From Sulfitobacter undariae (GTDB lineage: Bacteria > Pseudomonadota > Alphaproteobacteria > Rhodobacterales > Rhodobacteraceae): a stretch of DNA of 64,000 nt. The position numbers and the translations under genes are program-made. This document shows positions 37,852-46,480 of this stretch, one piece after another. The stretch lies in contig NZ_JACIEI010000007.1 of NCBI RefSeq assembly GCF_014196805.1, positions 62,001 to 126,000 on the forward strand, written 5' to 3'. The notes beneath the pieces are model-generated. The model had not been told where the DNA came from. It was given only the letters and a program-made list of their open reading frames with translations, and did not search any database. Numbering within the stretch: the first letter of the stretch is position 1; every line of letters begins with the position of its first letter.

Positions 37852-39036
37852 TTAGTCACCGCCCGTCGAAGCATTACCAGCCGCCGCCGCGCCGCGCTCG
37901 GCTTCAATCTTGCGCCACTCAGCCACGTTGCGGTTATGATCGTCCAAAGACACAGCAAACGCGTGCCCCCCTGTCCCATCCGCAACAAAGAAGATGTAGG
38001 GCGTCTCATCAGGTTGTGCCGCTGCCATCAGGCTGGCGCGTCCGGGGTTGGCAATTGGCGTAGGAGGCAAGGCAGGGATCACATAGGTGTTGTAAGCCGT
38101 CTCGCCACGCAATTCACTACGCCGCAGACCACGCCCCAAGACACCCTCGCCATTTGTGATGCCGTAAATCACCGTAGGGTCCGTCTGTAGACGCATCCCT
38201 TGGTTCAAACGGTTCACAAACACACTCGCCACCTGACGCCGTTCTTCTGCAACGCCCGTTTCCTTTTCCACGATAGACGCAAGGATCAGAAGTTCTTCGG
38301 GGCTGTTGATCGGCAAATCCTCATCCCGCGCTTCCCACGCAGCAGCCAGCAGCGTCTCTTGCGCCGCCTGCATCCGCGTGATCAACGCCATGCGGTCATC
38401 CCCTTTGCGCACTTCGTAGCTATCAGGCGCAAGTGAACCTTCCGCAGGCGTTTCGGCCACGTCACCTTCCATGATATCCATGCCACTCAGCGCATTCACA
38501 ACCTGCCAGCTGGTCACACCCTCAGCCACAGCAACGCGAAACCGCACGTCCGCTTTGTCACGGGTTTCGGTGTAGGCCGCTGGCACCTCTTCCGCGCCTT
38601 GGTCAAATTGAGCCAATTCCGCAAAACGGTTCGTCGCAGGGTCCAACTCACGCACTTGCACACTCACACGGGTCACACCCACACGGTACACAATTTCGGT
38701 CCCGCAGGTGCTTGCACCGCCACGGGTGATCACATCCACGATTTCTTTCATCGAGACTTCAGGCTCGATCAGAAAGCTACCCGCCTTCAGACTGCCAGTC
38801 TTGTCCTCATAATCCGCACCAATACGGAAAATAGAGGCCGAGCTGACAGCCCCTTGGTCAGCCAAGTTCTGGCTGACACGGCGCATGTTGCTCCCGCTGG
38901 GCACTTGCACACAGATCGCCTGCGACAAAGGGCCGGGCTCATCATACTGGCCTTTACCCCAGACGATCAGCCCGCCGACCAGAAACAATCCGACGATGAG
39001 GAAGGTAAATGCATTAGCCGCAACATGGCGCCACAT
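37852..39036 (-). CDS. mltG: Endolytic transglycosylase MltG
   Basis: A 394-residue inner-membrane enzyme that cuts nascent glycan strands. One transmembrane helix (FTFLIVGLFLVGGLIVW), a LysM-like region (CVQVPSGSNMRRVSQNLADQ), and the YceG domain with the catalytic Glu in LLILASIVEKETGVAEERRQ, then LQTDPTVIYGITNGEG, AYNTYVIPALPPTPIANPG and YIFFVADGTGGHAFAVSLDD. It starts directly after the fabF stop. A fabF-mltG pair is common in proteobacteria. Confidence 0.96.
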   Translation of the reverse strand: MWRHVAANAFTFLIVGLFLVGGLIVWGKGQYDEPGPLSQAICVQVPSGSNMRRVSQNLADQGAVSSASIFRIGADYEDKTGSLKAGSFLIEPEVSMKEIVDVITRGGASTCGTEIVYRVGVTRVSVQVRELDPATNRFAELAQFDQGAEEVPAAYTETRDKADVRFRVAVAEGVTSWQVVNALSGMDIMEGDVAETPAEGSLAPDSYEVRKGDDRMALITRMQAAQETLLAAAWEARDEDLPINSPEELLILASIVEKETGVAEERRQVASVFVNRLNQGMRLQTDPTVIYGITNGEGVLGRGLRRSELRGETAYNTYVIPALPPTPIANPGRASLMAAAQPDETPYIFFVADGTGGHAFAVSLDDHNRNVAEWRKIEAERGAAAAGNASTGGD

Positions 39037-40296
39037 TTAATCAACCTTCCCGAACAACACGCTCGCGTTTGTGCCGCCAAAGCCAAAGGAATTGCTCAGT
39101 GCGACTTTGATTTCACGTTTCACTGGTGCATTTGCGGCCAGATCAATTTTGGTCTCAACCGCGACGTTATCAAGGTTGATGGTCGGTGGCGCAATCTGAT
39201 CGCGGATCGCAAGGATTGAGAAAATCGCCTCAATCGCGCCCGCAGCGCCCAACAGGTGGCCCGTGGCTGATTTGGTCGAAGACATGGTGACCTTGCCCGC
39301 ATGCTCGCCCATCATCCGCTCAACCGCGCCCAACTCGATGGTGTCGGCCATGGTCGAGGTCCCATGCGCGTTGATATAGTCGATGTCTTTGGGCTCCAGC
39401 CCCGCACCGCGCAGCGCCGCCCGCATAGAGCGCTCGCCCCCTTCGCCGTTCTCGGAAGGCGCTGTGATGTGGTACGCGTCGCCCGACAGGCCATAGCCAA
39501 TCACTTCTGCATAAATCTTGGCACCGCGCGCCTTGGCGTGCTCATACTCTTCCAGCACCACAATACCCGCACCTTCGCCCATAACAAAACCGTCACGGTC
39601 AATGTCATAGGGGCGGCTGGCTTTCTGAGGATCATCACCGCCTTTGGTGCTCAGCGCTTTACATGCGTTGAAACCCGCAATGCCAATTTCACAGATTGCG
39701 GCTTCTGCGCCGCCTGCAATCATCACATCCGCATCACCGTGCTGGATCAAGCGGCTCGCATCGCCAATCGCATGCGCCCCCGTAGAGCACGCCGTCACAA
39801 CAGAGTGGTTCGGCCCTTTATAGCCATATTTGATCGACACCTGACCCGAGATCAGGTTGATCAACGCGCCCGGGACAAAGAACGGGCTGACCCGCTTGGG
39901 GCCCTTCTCGGCCATCATCACAGCGGTATTCGCGATGGAATTCAACCCACCGATACCCGAACCGATCAAAACGCCAGTGCGCTCAAGGCTCTCGTTATCC
40001 TCGGGCATCCAGCCTGAATCTTCCACAGCCTGCTGCGCCGCAGCCATGCCAAAAAGGATAAACGTATCGACCTTACGCTGGTCCTTTGGGGCCATATAAG
40101 TATCTGCGTTAAACGTCCCGTCCGTGCCATCTCCCAAAGGAACTTCGCAGGCGTATTGCGTTACGCACCGGCTTGCATCAAAACCTGTGATCGGTCCTGC
40201 GCCAGACTGGCAGTCCAAAATTCGTTTCCAGCTTTCTTCGACCCCGTCTGCCAACGGTGTAACCAAGCCCAATCCCGTAACGACCACTCTGCGCAT
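39037..40296 (-). CDS. fabF: 3-oxoacyl-ACP synthase II
   Basis: A 419-residue condensing enzyme of fatty-acid elongation. It starts MRRVVVTGLGLVTPLADGVE, has the nucleophile in HSVVTACSTGAHAIGDASRL, the two histidines in YINAHGTSTMADTIELGAVE and SSTKSATGHLLGAAGAIEAI, and ends NSFGFGGTNASVLFGK. It precedes mltG with no gap. Confidence 0.97.
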   Translation of the reverse strand: MRRVVVTGLGLVTPLADGVEESWKRILDCQSGAGPITGFDASRCVTQYACEVPLGDGTDGTFNADTYMAPKDQRKVDTFILFGMAAAQQAVEDSGWMPEDNESLERTGVLIGSGIGGLNSIANTAVMMAEKGPKRVSPFFVPGALINLISGQVSIKYGYKGPNHSVVTACSTGAHAIGDASRLIQHGDADVMIAGGAEAAICEIGIAGFNACKALSTKGGDDPQKASRPYDIDRDGFVMGEGAGIVVLEEYEHAKARGAKIYAEVIGYGLSGDAYHITAPSENGEGGERSMRAALRGAGLEPKDIDYINAHGTSTMADTIELGAVERMMGEHAGKVTMSSTKSATGHLLGAAGAIEAIFSILAIRDQIAPPTINLDNVAVETKIDLAANAPVKREIKVALSNSFGFGGTNASVLFGKVD

Positions 40297-40423
40297 ATGC
40301 TCTGCCCTTTGGTGTATTCCTAATTGGCACGGCTATACCTTGTGGGCATGTCATTGTTCAAGTCTTTGGGTTCACACTGGCGGGAATACCCCCATCGTCC
40401 ATACCCGAACGTACAGGCGCACT

Positions 40424-40957
40424 TTAGACTGGTGGCCCTTTGCGCGTCAGCAAGATCACTTGCCCCCCCTCAACCTCCGCTTCGCGCAGCGGCGTATACC
40501 CCAACCGCTCTGCCACCCGCAGCGAAGTCTCGTTTTCGGGCGCAATCATACAAACAGTGCGCCCCGCCACGATGCGGTCAAACCAATCATGCGCAGCAGA
40601 CGCTGCATCACGGCCATAGCCTTTGCCCTGATATTCAGGGGCCAGAACCCATCCGGCCTCGGGATAAGGATCAAAATCATCCCCAAGCCCTCGTGAACCA
40701 AAGAAAAAACCCGTGTGCCCTGCAATATCAGGCTGCCCATGCACCTGAATACCCCATTGGCCAAATCCCGCAATCTGCCAATGCCCCGCATTGCGCAAAA
40801 ACGAATCCCAACTCAGCGCACGCGCCCGCGGCACCCCCGTGATATGCGCCACGACCTCCCGGGTTTCCCAGATTTCTGCAAAACGCGGAAAATCTTCCCG
40901 ACGCATGCCGCGTAGCGTTACAGTAGACGTATTGATGGTTGGAATGGTGCGAGACAT
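40424..40957 (-). CDS. GNAT family N-acetyltransferase (RimJ-like)
   Basis: A 177-residue protein: TSTVTLRGMRREDFPRFAEI, GFFFGSRGLGDDFDPYPEAG and the acetyl-CoA loop LAPEYQGKGYGRDAASAAHD (Q/R-x-x-G-x-G/A), then MIAPENETSLRVAERLGYTP. It resembles ribosomal-protein alanine acetyltransferase-type enzymes. It lies between acpP and fabF on the same strand but behind a terminator, so it may be separately transcribed. The substrate is unknown. Confidence 0.9.
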   Translation of the reverse strand: MSRTIPTINTSTVTLRGMRREDFPRFAEIWETREVVAHITGVPRARALSWDSFLRNAGHWQIAGFGQWGIQVHGQPDIAGHTGFFFGSRGLGDDFDPYPEAGWVLAPEYQGKGYGRDAASAAHDWFDRIVAGRTVCMIAPENETSLRVAERLGYTPLREAEVEGGQVILLTRKGPPV

Positions 40958-41048
40958 GCAGCGCGTTACTTTCTTTTAGGCGTAAGGGCATAAAAGCAAA
41001 CTTGCAGTACCGCCTGATGCGCACAAGACAAAAGGCATCATAGAATCA

Positions 41049-41084
41049 AAAACGGCGCCGATCCGCAGATCTAAGCGCCGTTCA
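41049..41084 (-). terminator. Terminator of acpP
   Basis: The arms AACGGCGC / GCGCCGTT are 8-bp perfect complements with a 16-nt loop, followed on the minus strand by TTTTTGATTC, 40 nt past the acpP stop. Confidence 0.7.
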
Positions 41085-41122
41085 AGAATTTTATCGCCGA
41101 GCGAACCCGGACAGAAGCTTAA

Positions 41123-41356
41123 TTAGGAAGCTTCGCTGATGAACTTAACCGCATCACCAAAAGTCTGGATGTTTTCGGCTGCGTCATCAGGGATCTCGAT
41201 GCCGAACTCTTCTTCGAATGCCATTACCAGCTCAACTGTGTCGAGGCTGTCTGCACCCAAATCGTCGATAAACGAAGCGTTTTCGACAACTTTATCTTCT
41301 TCAACACCAAGGTGCTCAACAACGATTTTTTTAACGCGGTCTGCAACGTCGCTCAT
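41123..41356 (-). CDS. acpP: Acyl carrier protein
   Basis: A 77-residue acidic protein that carries growing fatty acids on a phosphopantetheine arm. The attachment serine is in [20 protein letters not shown]. It begins [20 protein letters not shown] and has the normal length. The 204-nt gap from fabG and a small GC-rich hairpin (41433-41449) suggest its own promoter or an attenuated read-through, which fits the high amounts of ACP needed. Confidence 0.98.
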   Translation of the reverse strand: MSDVADRVKKIVVEHLGVEEDKVVENASFIDDLGADSLDTVELVMAFEEEFGIEIPDDAAENIQTFGDAVKFISEAS

Positions 41357-41432
41357 AGTTTAGTCCTCATTCATCGGGCTCTGTCGCCCCTTTAGGGTTT
41401 CTACCACTTTCAGAGTTGAAAGAGGCAGAAGG

Positions 41433-41449
41433 TGCCCCCTGACAGGGGC
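41433..41449. other. Small hairpin upstream of acpP
   Basis: GCCCC and GGGGC flank a 6-nt loop (CTGACA) about 80 nt before the acpP ATG. There is no T run. It may attenuate read-through from fabG or shape the acpP leader. Confidence 0.3.
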
Positions 41450-41560
41450 GGCTCGTTCTCCTTGCTCGCACAAGGCGCGGGTCACATCAAGCGCCCGTCT
41501 GGGTATTCTGCGCTCCCTTTAGCATATGATGCAAGGTTCGCAAACGCTTTCGCCAGCGTT

Positions 41561-42298
41561 CTACAACATGGCCATACCACCATTCACATGCAAGGTAGCC
41601 CCTGTAATATAGGCGGATTCACTGCTGGCCAGATAAACAACGGCGCTGGCGATCTCATCAGGCGTGCCCATACGACCCGCAGGAATTTGCCCCATGATTC
41701 CCGTTTTTTGATCATCAGTCAGCTTATCTGTCATCGCAGTCGCAATAAATCCGGGGGCAACAGCATTCACAGTGATTCCCCTGCTGGCCACTTCATATGC
41801 CAAACTCTTGGACATGCCGATCAAACCTGCCTTGGACGCCGCGTAATTCGCCTGACCCGGATTTCCCGTGGCGCCCACGATGCTTGAGATGTTCACAATC
41901 CGTCCCCAACGCGCCTTCATCATGCCGCGCATCACGCCTTTGCACAGCTGGAAAGTCGCGGTCAGGTTCACGTCCAGCACCGATTGCCATTCATCATCCG
42001 ACATCCGCATAAACAGATTGTCGCGGGTGATTCCCGCATTGTTGACCAGAATATCAACCGACCCCATCGCCTCGGCAGCTTGTTTAGGCAGCGCCTTAAC
42101 GGCCTCCATATCGCTCAGGTTACACGGCAGCACATAGGCACGCTCACCTAACTCGGCGGCCAAGGCTTCCAGTGGCTCTGTGCGCGTGCCAGACAGGCCA
42201 ACACTGGCCCCCTGCGCATGCAAGGCCCGTGCGATATCCGCACCAATGCCCCCCGATGCACCCGTCACCAATGCATTTTTACCTGTCAGATCAAACAT
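41561..42298 (-). CDS. fabG: 3-oxoacyl-ACP reductase
   Basis: A 245-residue short-chain dehydrogenase reducing 3-oxoacyl-ACP with NADPH. The cofactor motif is VTGASGGIGADIARALHAQG, ILVNNAGITRDNLFMRMSDD is the second motif, the Ser-Tyr-Lys site is in IVNISSIVGATGNPG and YAASKAGLIGMSKSLA, and MTDKLTDDQKTGIMGQIPAG is a FabG hallmark. It follows fabD after 39 nt. Confidence 0.97.
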   Translation of the reverse strand: MFDLTGKNALVTGASGGIGADIARALHAQGASVGLSGTRTEPLEALAAELGERAYVLPCNLSDMEAVKALPKQAAEAMGSVDILVNNAGITRDNLFMRMSDDEWQSVLDVNLTATFQLCKGVMRGMMKARWGRIVNISSIVGATGNPGQANYAASKAGLIGMSKSLAYEVASRGITVNAVAPGFIATAMTDKLTDDQKTGIMGQIPAGRMGTPDEIASAVVYLASSESAYITGATLHVNGGMAML

Positions 42299-42337
42299 TT
42301 ACTCTTCCTTCTCAATTCGTGCATTTGCGAGCGTCTA

Positions 42338-43270
42338 TTACGCTTCAACTGCCGCTTTTACATCTGCCGCCACGCCAACATTACGCAAAACTGCGTCTTT
42401 GTGGATGCGGCGGATCATACCAGATAGCGCCTTGCCCGCGCCAATTTCCCAAAACTCGGTCACACCTTGCTCTACCATCCACTCCACCGAGGAACGCCAG
42501 CGCACGCGGCCTGTCACCTGATCCACAAGCAACTGCGCAATCGGGTCCGCAGTGCTGACACTCGCCGCCAGCACGTTGGCCACCAAAGGAACCGTTGGAT
42601 CAGCAAGCGTGACATCGGCCAAAGCCCGTGCCATTTCATCTGCCGCAGGCTGCATCAACGCGCAATGGAACGGTGCAGAAACAGGCAGCGGCAATGCACG
42701 TTTTGCGCCTTTGCCTTTGGCCATATCAATCGCCCGTTCAACAGCCGCTTTACTACCTGAAATTACATTCTGCGTCGGGTCGTTTTCATTCGCCAACTGG
42801 CAGATATCATCGCCAGCGGCCTCGGCTGCCAATGCCGTCACATCATCAGCCGACAAACCCAGAATAGCCGCCATTGCGCCCTGCCCGACTGGAACCGCCG
42901 ATTGCATTGCACGGCCGCGCGTCCGCAGCAAACGCGCCGTATCAGCCAGCGTAAATACACCTGCCGCGCAAAGCGCCGAGTATTCGCCCAAGCTATGTCC
43001 TGCCACAAAAGAGGCGCGTGTCACGTCGATACCTTCGGCTTCCAACGCCCGCATCGCCGCCATGGATGTGGCCATCAAAGCAGGTTGCGCATTTTCGGTC
43101 AGCGTCAGCGTCTCGATATCGCCGTCCCAAATCAACGCACTCAGCTTCTCACCCAAAGCGTCATCTACTTCATCAAAAACGGCCTTCGCCGCCGGATAAG
43201 CCTCTGCCAGATCACGCCCCATACCGATGGTTTGCGCGCCCTGACCAGGAAAAACGAATGCTGTGCTCAT
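42338..43270 (-). CDS. fabD: Malonyl-CoA:ACP transacylase
   Basis: A 310-residue enzyme loading malonyl groups onto ACP. It has AFVFPGQGAQTIGMGRDLAE at the start, the nucleophile in FVAGHSLGEYSALCAAGVFT, and the arginine/histidine regions (RGRAMQSAVPVGQGAMAAIL, LPVSAPFHCALMQPAADEMA). ATG 43270 is chosen over the long frame (to 43438), which runs into the promoter of the divergent b561 gene. First gene of the fabD-fabG-acpP series. Confidence 0.97.
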   Translation of the reverse strand: MSTAFVFPGQGAQTIGMGRDLAEAYPAAKAVFDEVDDALGEKLSALIWDGDIETLTLTENAQPALMATSMAAMRALEAEGIDVTRASFVAGHSLGEYSALCAAGVFTLADTARLLRTRGRAMQSAVPVGQGAMAAILGLSADDVTALAAEAAGDDICQLANENDPTQNVISGSKAAVERAIDMAKGKGAKRALPLPVSAPFHCALMQPAADEMARALADVTLADPTVPLVANVLAASVSTADPIAQLLVDQVTGRVRWRSSVEWMVEQGVTEFWEIGAGKALSGMIRRIHKDAVLRNVGVAADVKAAVEA

Positions 43271-43412
43271 GATAAACCCTTTAATATTTGCAAGATGTTG
43301 TATCCAAACATGCCCCTTCTCACAAGAGCGCACAATGCCCCTGCGTAAACGATCATTGCCCTGAAACCCGCTTTGCGTAGATAGGGGAGAACGCCAATTC
43401 TCGGAGTAACTC

Positions 43413-44621
43413 ATGGCCCGTTCCAATACCAACACCACCTACGGCAGCGTCACCCGCTGCTTTCACTGGCTCACGGCTTTGCTGATCCTCACCCTTATTC
43501 CAGTAGGCATCATGGCCGCCGATATGCCCTTTGACACCTCCGAACAGTTGACCCGCAAAGCGTGGCTGTTTTCACTCCATAAAACCCTTGGGATCGGCGT
43601 GTTTCTTGTGGCTTTGCTGCGCATCCTCTGGGCCATGACCCAGACCAAACCAGCCCCCTTGCACCCGAAACGCAAACTGGAAACTCTCGCCGCAGAGACC
43701 GTTCACTGGCTGCTTTATAGTTCGCTTGTGCTGGTGCCTTTGTCGGGCTGGGTACATCACGCCGCCACAACCGGATTCGCGCCAATCTGGTGGCCCTTGG
43801 GCCAAGACCTGCCCATGGTGCCAAAATCCGAAACAGTCGCCGCCTTTGCAGGCGGTGTGCATTGGGTCTTTGGCAAGGTGATGATTATCTCGCTTATCTT
43901 GCACATCGCAGGCGCGCTGAAACATCAGGTGGTGGATAAAGATGCGACATTGCGTAGAATGATCAACGGTGCCCCTGATCTGGGGCACCTGCCCGCTGCC
44001 CGCCACAGCGCAACACCTTTCTTTGCCGCCATAGCCCTTTGGGCAATAGCACTCGCCGCTGGTGGCAGTTTTGGTGTCTACGGCAGTCACAGCACCGCAC
44101 CTACAGTTCAATCTGCGCAACTGGCGGCAGTTTCATCCGACTGGACCGTCCAGACTGGCACCATCAGCATCGGGGTCACGCAATTCGGATCGGTTGTTCA
44201 AGGCAGCTTCAACGATTGGACAGCAAACATCAGCTATGATCCTGAAATCACCCAAGGCACAGCGGGCATGGTCGAGGTCACCATCGCCATCGGCTCGCTC
44301 ACTCTGGGGTCCGTCACGGATCAGGCCATGGGGCCTGACTATTTCGATGCGACGCAGTTCCAAACGGCAATCTTTAAGGCAGACATCATCGCCGCCGACG
44401 GCCTGATAGCCCAAGGCACGCTGACCCTAAAAGGCCAAACCATGCCGCTGTCCTTCCCGTTCACCCTAACCACAGATGCGCAAAGCACCCGCATGCAAGC
44501 TGACCTTGCGCTTGACAGACGCAGCTTTGGTATCGGGGATAATATGGCGGATGAAAGCTCGCTTGGTTTTAACGTAGGCGTCACCATCGACCTGACAGCC
44601 AGCCGCACACCCGCGGAATAA
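43413..44621 (+). CDS. Cytochrome b561 domain fused to a YceI domain
   Basis: A 402-residue fusion. Residues 1-185 are a bacterial di-haem cytochrome b561 with four helices and candidate haem-ligand histidines in TRCFHWLTALLIL, WLFSLHKTLGIGVFLVALLR, ETVHWLLYSSLVLVPLSGWV and ISLILHIAGALKHQVV. A fifth helix (FFAAIALWAIALAAGGSFGV, about residues 195-215) leads into a YceI lipocalin-like domain (residues 235-400) ending DRRSFGIGDNMADESSLGFN. b561 can pass electrons from the quinol pool, and YceI proteins bind polyisoprenoid lipids such as quinones, so the fusion may handle periplasmic quinone-like substrates. It is followed by a separate YceI gene on the opposite strand. Confidence 0.93.
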   Translation: MARSNTNTTYGSVTRCFHWLTALLILTLIPVGIMAADMPFDTSEQLTRKAWLFSLHKTLGIGVFLVALLRILWAMTQTKPAPLHPKRKLETLAAETVHWLLYSSLVLVPLSGWVHHAATTGFAPIWWPLGQDLPMVPKSETVAAFAGGVHWVFGKVMIISLILHIAGALKHQVVDKDATLRRMINGAPDLGHLPAARHSATPFFAAIALWAIALAAGGSFGVYGSHSTAPTVQSAQLAAVSSDWTVQTGTISIGVTQFGSVVQGSFNDWTANISYDPEITQGTAGMVEVTIAIGSLTLGSVTDQAMGPDYFDATQFQTAIFKADIIAADGLIAQGTLTLKGQTMPLSFPFTLTTDAQSTRMQADLALDRRSFGIGDNMADESSLGFNVGVTIDLTASRTPAE

Positions 44622-44625
44622 AAAA

Positions 44626-44651
44626 GCCGCGGGGAGCTTCCTCCCCGCGGC
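44626..44651. terminator. Strong terminator between the b561-YceI and YceI genes
   Basis: A perfect 11-bp stem GCCGCGGGGAG / CTCCCCGCGGC with a CTTC loop. On the minus strand it is followed by TTTTTT, so it mainly serves the minus-strand YceI gene, and it is placed between convergent genes. Confidence 0.9.
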
Positions 44652-44675
44652 CAAATCTTCACAATCTAGAAGAGC

Positions 44676-45245
44676 TTATTCAGCTTTCATCGCTTCCAGA
44701 GAAATCTTCACTTGGACTTCATCACCGACGAAGGGCGCGAATTTATCCACACCAAATTCAGACCGCAGCAAAGTTGTAGTGGCATCAAACCCTGCCCAAG
44801 GCTTGCCCTGCATCGGGTGATCGCCCGTCTGGTTCAGCTTGGCATCAAGAACCACAGATTTGGTGATGTCATTCATGGTCAGATCACCCGTGATGTTGGC
44901 AGTATTTTCGCCCGTCACTTCGATCGCCGTTGAGGTGAATGTAATCATGTCCTCGTCAGTGGCACCAAAGAAATCATCCGTCATGAAGTGCGTGTCACGC
45001 TCTTCCCAACCTGTGAACATGGATTTTGTCGGCATGGAGACACTTACCGAAGAATTTTCAGGGTTTTCCTGATCAAACATGATCTCGCCCTCAAATCCCG
45101 AAAACATGCCTGTCGTCGTAGAATAGCCAAGGTGATTATAAGTGAACACCACCTGGCTGTGGCTGGAATCAAGGGTGTATTTATCTGCGGCCATGCTCAT
45201 GGAAGCAGTAGCTGAAAGCAAAGCGGCAAGTACGAGGGATTTCAT
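44676..45245 (-). CDS. Periplasmic YceI family protein
   Basis: A 189-residue protein with a signal peptide (MKSLVLAALLSATASMSMAA) and a YceI lipocalin-like barrel: KYTLDSSHSQVVFTYNHLGY, MFSGFEGEIMFDQENPENSS, DFFGATDEDMITFTSTAIEV, LTMNDITKSVVLDAKLNQTG, LLRSEFGVDKFAPFVGDEVQ. Known members bind isoprenoid quinones or other long lipids. Start at 45245 gives a clean signal peptide. It is convergent with a b561-YceI fusion, suggesting a shared pathway. Confidence 0.94.
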   Translation of the reverse strand: MKSLVLAALLSATASMSMAADKYTLDSSHSQVVFTYNHLGYSTTTGMFSGFEGEIMFDQENPENSSVSVSMPTKSMFTGWEERDTHFMTDDFFGATDEDMITFTSTAIEVTGENTANITGDLTMNDITKSVVLDAKLNQTGDHPMQGKPWAGFDATTTLLRSEFGVDKFAPFVGDEVQVKISLEAMKAE

Positions 45246-45375
45246 AGGAACACTCCGGATAAGATTAAACATCCCACCTAAATGGTGTGTTCTTCGACAT
45301 AATCAAACTCCGCACCACCAAACATGGGCTGCGCGTAGATGAACACACAAGTATGTGACCTAAAACTTGTGTGGC

Positions 45376-45864
45376 TTAGTCGAGCTTGCCGGCCGTGCGC
45401 AAAGCGTGAAGTAAATGAGCATGTGCTGTCGCATTGCTCAAAGTTACCTGCGCCAGAAACTGCCCCCCCGCTTCCCAAAAGGAAATGCTACGGCCATTTA
45501 ACTCGGCACTCTGTAAATCCGCAAAGCTGCAACTTTTAATCACTCGCCTTCCAGACTCTTCACAGACCAAACGCACCTCAGCGCGCGCGATGTCCAACTC
45601 GACCGTCGGCGCGACAGGTGGCGTCGCAGATTGCCAGCACCCAACAGCCACCAAACCCGAGAAAATACTCAGCGCCAGTTTGAACAACATCACGTCACTT
45701 TCCCACGATGCGCCGGGGGCTAGCCAGATGAGTACAGTGATCAGCGCGAAACTTATTGCGCTAAAACGGAATGCAACACGCCCAAGAAACCGAGATCCAT
45801 CCAAAACCTGCACGGACGTTGACGCCGAAGGCCGTTCGAATTTAAAATCGGTTGCTATTGTCAT
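45376..45864 (-). CDS. DUF2244 family membrane protein
   Basis: A 162-residue protein with two hydrophobic helices (RVAFRFSAISFALITVLIWL and LFKLALSIFSGLVAVGCWQS) and a C-terminal cytoplasmic beta-rich part (RAEVRLVCEESGRRVIKSCS, SFWEAGGQFLAQVTLSNATA). DUF2244 genes often lie near cytochrome oxidase or respiratory genes; the role is unknown. ATG 45864 follows AGGAGAGC. The region from 45865 to 46139 holds no gene that I can support. Confidence 0.7.
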   Translation of the reverse strand: MTIATDFKFERPSASTSVQVLDGSRFLGRVAFRFSAISFALITVLIWLAPGASWESDVMLFKLALSIFSGLVAVGCWQSATPPVAPTVELDIARAEVRLVCEESGRRVIKSCSFADLQSAELNGRSISFWEAGGQFLAQVTLSNATAHAHLLHALRTAGKLD

Positions 45865-46139
45865 GGGCTGCTCTCCTACTGTCTGAAACAGTTTGTGCAC
45901 TGCAATCTGGACCAAAACAGGGCACACAGTGGGCATGGTCTGGGCGAATGGCGTATTGAATGTAGCCCATTTCTGACCCAGCTTTGCGAATTTTCTGAAT
46001 CCTATTCATGGACGGCGTCAAGTAATATTGGCCAAAACATCAAGCCTCTCAAGCCCAAGCCAGACTATCGGCGTGCGTGCAGCTAAGTCCGGTACGCTGG
46101 GCCCTTCCAAAAAGGGTGGTTTTGGGAGGGGGTAAGTGA

Positions 46140-46425
46140 ACTCGTTTTAGGGAAGCCACACTTTACCGGATGGTGATGACGGATCACATGTGCCCTTACG
46201 GGATGAAATCCAAGGTTCTGTTGGAGCGTCAGGGGTATGTTATTGATGACCAACACCTGACCAGCCGCGACGCAGTGGATGCGTTCAAGGCTGTCTATAT
46301 CGACAAGCGTGAACTGAAATGCGCATGTGTCGGGGGGTAACAACAAGGTGCCGCTTGGCTTTGTGTCGCTGACAGAAAACCTGATGATGATCGGTATCGC
46401 CGTCTGGATGCTTGCGACGATGTGA
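46140..46425 (+). pseudogene. Decayed glutaredoxin-MauE/DoxX-type fusion gene (internal deletion plus frameshift)
   Basis: From 46161 the plus strand reads LYRMVMTDHMCPYGMKSKVL, LERQGYVIDDQHLTSRDAVD, AFKA, the start of a glutaredoxin domain with a CPYG site. It then jumps directly to VYIDKRELKCACVGG and, in the next frame, NNKVPLGFVSLTENLMMIG to a stop at 46425. The latter is the C-terminal end I associate with MauE/DoxX-like redox membrane proteins fused to glutaredoxin. About the last half of the glutaredoxin domain and most of the membrane domain are missing. A six-G run (46336-46341) holds one G too many for the frame. No usable start or ribosome-binding site is clear. Confidence 0.65.
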
Positions 46426-46428
46426 AAA

Positions 46429-46463
46429 TCAGGCTGACGGGGTAGGATATCCCGCCAGCCTGA
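46429..46463 (-). terminator. Terminator of the multicopper oxidase gene
   Basis: TCAGGCTG / CAGCCTGA arms (8 bp perfect, with further GGCGGGA/TCCCCGTC-type pairing inside) and TTTTCAC on the minus strand, 18 nt beyond the oxidase stop. Confidence 0.7.
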
Positions 46464-46480
46464 CTCAGTTAGTGTTTATA

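Noticed and set aside
45278..45478. A 66-codon minus-strand open frame before the YceI gene
   Set aside because: It overlaps the end of the DUF2244 gene in another frame and resembles nothing.
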